A DNA stretch of 34,495 bases, taken from positions 1-34,495 of IMG/VR virus record IMGVR_UViG_3300009159_002684, one strand, 5' to 3'. Numbering within the stretch: position 1 is the first letter of the stretch; every line of letters begins with the position of its first letter. This DNA is from a virus. Made by a program: the position numbers and the translations under genes. This document shows positions 30,144 to 34,495 of the stretch, piece by piece. The notes beneath the pieces are model-generated. The model searched no databases and was not told the origin of the DNA. It worked only from the letters and a program-made list of their open reading frames with translations.

Positions 30144-30871
30144 TTTGTCTGTGCAGGCAGTGTGTAGTTCCAAATAGCAATACCGCTGTTAACAGTAATC
30201 TGTGCGGCACCTTCATCACTGATACGCAACATTTTGTCACCGGGCAAGTTTAAGATGCTGATAACAACACCAACTGGCCAAGCCCAGGCCTTGCTCAAAC
30301 TGCCACTAACGCCATTGGCAAACACAAAGTTACCTGCGTGACTACTATGGTCACCAAAGTAAAACTCTAGATCGCCTTTGTTAGTTTTGGCGATAAAAGT
30401 AGTTTCTTCACTGTTAGCACTGGCTTGGAACTTCAAACGTTGAATGCCAAGATTGGTTGGCTCAACTTCTACACCCCACTTGACGCCCTTGAACTTTACA
30501 GTTTTAAGTTTGTCATTGATAATTTCTGCAGTCATAAAACGATAGTCGTTTTTAAAGTCGCCAGTTTTGTTTTCAAAGTGGATGCCAACTGGAACATCCT
30601 CTCCATTACGATTCTGTTTAAGAATATCTGTCTTAGCGCCTTCTTTGTATTCGCTAATGTTAAGCACTGTATTGAGCTTGCCCAAGTTAGGCATACCAAA
30701 GGTGCCCATAAAGTCTGCTACGGGGCCTGCAAACTTGGCCTCAACCATAACGCTACGATCTTCTGCAATAGCATTTACAGTGGTTTCTTGTTCAGTGCCA
30801 ACGACCTTAACTAGGTCAATGACGCCTAAACCGTGTGTGTGTTGTACAATATCTAAAAGTTGGTCTTTCAT
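30140..30871 (-). CDS. 45: Sliding clamp (gp45-type)
   Basis: This 243-aa protein is similar in size to T4 gp45 (228 aa), the ring that tethers DNA polymerase and supports late transcription. Characteristic stretches are FYFGDHSSHAGNFVFANGVS, KAWAWPVGVVISILNLPGDK and the C-terminal NSGIAIWNYTLP. It lies directly downstream of the gp43-type polymerase, with no clamp-loader genes between them, unlike the T4 order. Its promoter is at 30889-30917, with AGGAG 7 bp before the ATG. Confidence 0.85.
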   Translation of the reverse strand: MKDQLLDIVQHTHGLGVIDLVKVVGTEQETTVNAIAEDRSVMVEAKFAGPVADFMGTFGMPNLGKLNTVLNISEYKEGAKTDILKQNRNGEDVPVGIHFENKTGDFKNDYRFMTAEIINDKLKTVKFKGVKWGVEVEPTNLGIQRLKFQASANSEETTFIAKTNKGDLEFYFGDHSSHAGNFVFANGVSGSLSKAWAWPVGVVISILNLPGDKMLRISDEGAAQITVNSGIAIWNYTLPAQTK

Positions 30872-30888
30872 AGGTTCTCCTGTGTGTA

Positions 30889-30917
30889 ATTATATAGAAT
30901 GTATTTAGAAAATACAA
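30889..30917 (-). promoter_or_regulatory. Promoter of the clamp gene (TTGTAT-17-TATAAT)
   Basis: TTGTAT (30912-30917), 17 bp, TATAAT (30889-30894) on the minus strand. The spacer holds TTCTAAATACATT, shared with the folE promoter and close to T4-type late octamers. Confidence 0.75.
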
Positions 30918-30931
30918 GTCAAAAGGTAAAA

Positions 30932-33592
30932 TTATTCAAAGCTGAATAAGCTATCGAATGTGGTTTTAATTTCTGTAAAGTCTGGAATGTTCCAGTTAAG
31001 TACACCTAAAAGGTTTTCTACCTTTTGGTCTACAATGCCCATTTCCATACTGTCTTGGTCAAATGGTAGGTCTTTAAACCATTGTGGAATGTGTGTTTCA
31101 TCTGTTGGGTAACCAACTGACGTATATCCCAATGGGTTATCTTTCAGCTTACAGACAATAGTTTTCATACCATCTGTGATGGCCAAACTATAGTTGTCAC
31201 CGTGCATACGGCGTAGGCTATTCCAGTTCATTGCGGCTCTAACGTGGCCGGGCATATTGGTCTTGCCCAGTCTTTCTTCTTCCTTGGTAAACTTGGTCAA
31301 GTTATTAACACGCTTAGGAGTACCTTTTTCCCAAGCAGGTCTGTCAGCAAACAACAATTTAAATGCACGTACACGATCGTAAATTGATTCTTTGGTAGCA
31401 CCAGTTAGCACTTCCTGCAGGATCTCGCTTAAGAAGTCTTGCACAACTTTTGGAGTATCACTACGCTTAAGGTCCAAGCCCATTGCCTTGACCTTGCCAG
31501 GCTTGCCGTGTAGATCTAATCTGTTGTTTTCTAGATCATAGATCAATACTGCGTAACGTTTCTTCTTGATGAACAGACCTTTGGAGGCAACCAACTCTCG
31601 ACCACCCTTGATCAGTTCGCCCATCTCTCGCGGACAGTGGAATGCACGTTCCATAAATCCAGGAAAGCTCTCGTTGACTTGATCACCAATTTGGTCATAC
31701 AGTTGTACGCATATTTCTTTGTTCCATTGCATACGCCCTGCTTCTACATCTTCCTTGATGGCAGGCCAGGCACTAAAGTACACAGAGTCTGTGTCACCGT
31801 AGATAATACTTTCGCCAACGTGATCGTAAGAGCCAAAGATGCATTCATTAACAAAACTATCCATATGCTTGGCAATGGCACGACCAGTTAAAGTAGTGCT
31901 CTGACCAATGCGCTTGTCAAAGAAACGACAACCGGGATTAAGAATAGCACCGTATAACGAGTTGAGGTTAATCTTCTTAACCAATTGCCTCTTGTCCCAA
32001 AAGGCCTTGTCCTCTGGAGTAGTTGCTTCTTTCTTTTTAGCCTGTAATTCTTTACGTTCTGCATACCAGCGTTCCAGGATTCCTGGGATAACTCCTTTGG
32101 CATCATACTTAAAAATAGTTCCATTGGAACTTAAGATCCAGGGCTGTCTACTGTCAAAGACCAGCTTCCAGATATCAGCCGCACTCATAACGTCACTGCC
32201 ACCGCCTTCCCAATCAATGGTAATTTCTGTTCCGGGCTCACAGTTCATCACAGCAGTGTATTCTAGGCTTCCGAATAATCCTTCCCAAGCTTCAGCAAAG
32301 CTGGACCCGGCTGCGATTTTATCTGCAACGTATTTGTCTGACATTGTTTGTCTAAGTTGTCCGACAATTGTTTCTGGGGCCATATTAAGGGCTCGAATAG
32401 CCGAGGGATAGAGCGAGTTGATGTCAATTGCTCCAATCCAGTCGTGCATACCTTTTTTGGGGTAAGCAACATAGGCACCTGCCGCTTGCGTGTCACCTTG
32501 ATCATCTCTGTTTCTCCTATTTTGAACTACTAAACCTCGTTGATGTGCTTCATTAATAATGGCCTGTTCTGTAACAGCCACAGCACCCATTGTTGTTGCC
32601 AACAGCACAGTATTATCGTGTGCCAGTTCGTTGGCCAGGTCTAAGAATCTTAACTTCTTATCCAGCCTGGACAACAACATTGTATCTTGTCGATTGTACT
32701 CAATAAATTTAGGAAAGTCTTTATTGTAGAGTTGATCCAGTGTGCCTTCGTATTGTGTTTTACGTTCACCAAGCTCGTACTCAGCAATGGCATCTAGACT
32801 GTAACTATGTCTTTCTTCGTATGTGTATTTGCGATATAGTTGCATATAGTCTAGATGTACACGACCTATTAGATCGAATGTTAGATTTTCTGCACCAAAT
32901 CGCTCAAAGGTTCTTTCCTTGGGAAACTGACTCCACAGACAAAAGCGGCGTGTGTCATCTTTGGTAAGGATGCGTTTAGTACGCATAACCATATATGGAA
33001 TATCAAAGCCTTCTGAGTTCCAGCCACTTAAGATGTCTGCATCGTCGATCAAGTTAAGGAAGGTATCTAGTAGGTCTTCCTCACGCTCAAAGAGAAAACA
33101 GTTTTCATATTTGTCGGCAATTTCTTGTGCAGTTTCTCGACTGAGGCTCTTTGGGGGTATCACCAGGGTAACTAGCTTATCCATCCAGTCCAAGTACACC
33201 GACACCGCAGTAATAGGATTAAAGGGATCTGCAGGTTTACTAAAACCTCGCAGTGGATCAAAGTCTACCTCAATGTCAAAGAAAGCTGTTTGTAACCTGG
33301 GCGATTCAATGCCAAGGTAGTGTTCTGCCAGACATCTAAAAATAGGATTGATGTCAGATTCCCACAGGCGCTTGCCAGAGTGTACTTTTAATTCTTTATG
33401 GAATTCTTTGTTGTTGCGAGTGCTAAATCTGCTAACAGGTGTGCCGTACACTGTGTTAAATTTGCCTCTAGGGTCATCGTAGTAGAATATGTAATTGGCA
33501 GGATATTCATTATAAACCCTCTTGCCGTTTACACGTTCAACTACGTGAATTCGATCGTTGCTACGATCGTACAATGCGTCTACGTAACTCAA
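30932..33592 (-). CDS. 43: Family B DNA polymerase (gp43-type)
   Basis: This is the replicative DNA polymerase with 3'-5' exonuclease; 886 aa, near T4 gp43's 898. Exo motifs: DIEVDFD (D106, E108), SEGFDIP (193-199) and YNRQDTML (D303). Polymerase motifs: DINSLYPSAIRALN (D390), KKINLNSLYGA (539-549) and YGDTDSVYF (D600, D602). The C-terminus ends in TTFDSLFSFE, a clamp-binding peptide style. The start is TTG at 33592 with AGGAG 8 bp upstream. No introns or inteins are seen. The clamp gene follows after 60 bp. A 78-bp gap upstream holds no clear promoter. Confidence 0.97.
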   Translation of the reverse strand: MSYVDALYDRSNDRIHVVERVNGKRVYNEYPANYIFYYDDPRGKFNTVYGTPVSRFSTRNNKEFHKELKVHSGKRLWESDINPIFRCLAEHYLGIESPRLQTAFFDIEVDFDPLRGFSKPADPFNPITAVSVYLDWMDKLVTLVIPPKSLSRETAQEIADKYENCFLFEREEDLLDTFLNLIDDADILSGWNSEGFDIPYMVMRTKRILTKDDTRRFCLWSQFPKERTFERFGAENLTFDLIGRVHLDYMQLYRKYTYEERHSYSLDAIAEYELGERKTQYEGTLDQLYNKDFPKFIEYNRQDTMLLSRLDKKLRFLDLANELAHDNTVLLATTMGAVAVTEQAIINEAHQRGLVVQNRRNRDDQGDTQAAGAYVAYPKKGMHDWIGAIDINSLYPSAIRALNMAPETIVGQLRQTMSDKYVADKIAAGSSFAEAWEGLFGSLEYTAVMNCEPGTEITIDWEGGGSDVMSAADIWKLVFDSRQPWILSSNGTIFKYDAKGVIPGILERWYAERKELQAKKKEATTPEDKAFWDKRQLVKKINLNSLYGAILNPGCRFFDKRIGQSTTLTGRAIAKHMDSFVNECIFGSYDHVGESIIYGDTDSVYFSAWPAIKEDVEAGRMQWNKEICVQLYDQIGDQVNESFPGFMERAFHCPREMGELIKGGRELVASKGLFIKKKRYAVLIYDLENNRLDLHGKPGKVKAMGLDLKRSDTPKVVQDFLSEILQEVLTGATKESIYDRVRAFKLLFADRPAWEKGTPKRVNNLTKFTKEEERLGKTNMPGHVRAAMNWNSLRRMHGDNYSLAITDGMKTIVCKLKDNPLGYTSVGYPTDETHIPQWFKDLPFDQDSMEMGIVDQKVENLLGVLNWNIPDFTEIKTTFDSLFSFE

Positions 33593-33670
33593 ATTTTTTC
33601 TCCTATGTCACTTTTAGCTGACAAATACTTTTCTTCTTGCCGTTTATAGTCCGGCGAGACTTTGATGTAT

Positions 33671-34312
33671 TTAATGTTTACTATTGTCGATAATAAAATT
33701 ACCTGATACGCTAATTCTGTAATCATCGCTGGTATAAAAAGAGAATGCTTCGTGAATAAATTTTGAAGGAAACACTATTATACTACCTTCTGCAGATTTA
33801 TCAACCTCAATTATCTCGTTTGCAATCTCTCCAATGGAGTTACTGTAGCAAAAAGAAAATGCTCCTGGTACAGGACTGTTAGAGTGTTTACCGGGGGATA
33901 CACGTTTTTCTTCTTCAAGGTCGTAGGGGACTTTGACCCAAAGAACAAAACTTAAAACTCCTGAGTGTCTGTGCGGAGGATTAAACTCGTGTTTCTTTTG
34001 AAAATTAACCCAGGCATTGCCCAAACATATTGGCGATTGATGTTTTAAATGACCAAATGTATCAAAGTAATTAAACTGCTGGTTGTATGCCAAGACATAC
34101 GGCATTAGTGCAGTCTCTATGGCAACACCGTTGCTGAGCTCGTATTCACGTTCTATTTGTCCGTATAACGCGGGCGCGGCAGTTACGTTCTTAGCGTCGT
34201 CAAAGTTTGATTGTATACGATCAATCTCGTCAGTGATAGGTTTCAACTCTTCGGCACTGAGTTTTGCACGTATGTAACCGTAGTTGGGAAATGTCTTCCA
34301 GGCAAATTCCAT
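33671..34312 (-). CDS. 2OG-Fe(II) oxygenase-like protein
   Basis: This 213-aa protein has PPHRHSGVLSFVLWVKVP (112-129, H114/H116), FPSKFIHEAF (H187) and YRISVSGNF (R199). These are in the order of the iron ligands and 2-oxoglutarate-binding Arg of phage 2OG-Fe(II) oxygenases. The second ligand (Asp) is not in the usual HxD position; a ligand at H116 is possible. Such enzymes hydroxylate proteins or bases, and a role in DNA base hypermodification or virion modification is inference. The start overlaps the upstream stop as TAATG. Confidence 0.8.
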   Translation of the reverse strand: MEFAWKTFPNYGYIRAKLSAEELKPITDEIDRIQSNFDDAKNVTAAPALYGQIEREYELSNGVAIETALMPYVLAYNQQFNYFDTFGHLKHQSPICLGNAWVNFQKKHEFNPPHRHSGVLSFVLWVKVPYDLEEEKRVSPGKHSNSPVPGAFSFCYSNSIGEIANEIIEVDKSAEGSIIVFPSKFIHEAFSFYTSDDYRISVSGNFIIDNSKH

Positions 34313-34495
34313 TACAATACCATCCTAATCAATCCAACGGTGTCGATTGCGGTAAGCAGGCAGTAATTAGCCAGCATACCAAAGGAACGCCGACTATAAG
34401 CGCACCAAGCGTATATAGCACAACCTGTAATCCAAATGGGGTACAAGGCAAGAAGAGGAGGAGTAGGCACGGTGACGGCCATAGTGATAGAACAG
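34312..34495 (-). CDS. Membrane protein, C-terminal fragment (truncated by window edge)
   Basis: On the minus strand, an open frame enters from the right edge and ends at a TAA that overlaps the oxygenase start (TAATG). The visible 60 residues include two hydrophobic segments around LLALYPIWITGCAIYAW and GMLANYCLLTAIDTVGLIRM, so it is a membrane protein. Similar short integral proteins occur in phages; no function is assigned. Its N-terminus is outside the window. Confidence 0.65.
   Translation of the reverse strand, partial: CSITMAVTVPTPPLLALYPIWITGCAIYAWCAYSRRSFGMLANYCLLTAIDTVGLIRMVL

Noticed and set aside
30917-30922. TTGACT as -35 for the clamp promoter
   Set aside because: It is 22 bp from TATAAT, too far for sigma70. 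TTGTAT at 30912-30917 gives the normal 17 bp.
31908-32411. 167-codon rightward open frame opposite DNA polymerase
   Set aside because: The polymerase motifs on the minus strand are unambiguous, and there is no promoter or RBS for the rightward frame.
1-34495. tRNA, CRISPR, integrase, transposase or lysogeny features
   Set aside because: No cloverleaf-like sequence, regular repeat array or recombinase motif was seen; genes are almost contiguous. A tRNAscan run could still find a short one.

Overview
The window looks like a fragment of a tailed-phage genome of the T4-like (myovirus) type, most likely marine. The evidence is a family B DNA polymerase of gp43 size (886 aa), a gp45-type sliding clamp directly downstream of it, a T4 RNase H/FEN-type 5'-3' nuclease, a phage-style thymidylate synthase, many short conserved phage genes, and very tight packing with ATGA, TAATG and GTGA overlaps. 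No ribosomal, tRNA, integrase or CRISPR features are visible. The marine T4-like assignment rests on remembered resemblance of several hypothetical proteins to cyanophage and pelagiphage proteins. The host cannot be read from the sequence.

Layout: bases 1-2605 are rightward and hold the end of one radical-SAM gene, a second radical-SAM gene, and a putative nucleotide-sugar/glycosyltransferase-like gene. Everything from 2538 to the right end is leftward. Reading leftward from the right edge, the order is: membrane protein fragment, Fe(II)/2OG oxygenase-like protein, DNA polymerase, clamp, small structural-like protein, DpdA-like transglycosylase, a block of conserved phage proteins including a QueD-like T-fold protein, glycosyltransferase, GalE-like epimerase, FolE, Bax-inhibitor-1 membrane protein, cupin, QueD, MazG-like, QueE, 5'-3' exonuclease, a run of small coupled genes, GGCT-like protein, SleB-type lysin, a DGQ-motif protein, small promoter-driven genes, MoxR-like AAA ATPase plus VWA/metalloprotease partner, conserved small proteins, ThyA, SDR epimerase and DegT aminotransferase. 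The rightward and leftward blocks meet tail to tail with a 68-bp coding overlap at 2538-2605.

Two functional themes stand out. First, FolE, QueD, QueE and DpdA form most of a route from GTP to a 7-deazaguanine (preQ0-type) base and its insertion into DNA; QueC is not in this window. QueE and QueD have unusual metal-ligand layouts, and a second T-fold protein lies upstream of dpdA's downstream neighbours. Second, there is a sugar/surface or hypermodification theme: DegT aminotransferase, two extended SDR enzymes, a GT-B glycosyltransferase, a GT-like protein and radical-SAM enzymes.

Regulation is legible. At least nine leftward sigma70-like promoters have an exact 17-bp spacer. Two have their -35 hexamer inside the loop of the preceding gene's terminator. 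Three consecutive ones share a -35-proximal motif and two share a near-identical leader. One is overlaid by palindromes that look like operators. This suggests a cluster of early genes read by host RNA polymerase between about 9 and 14 kb.
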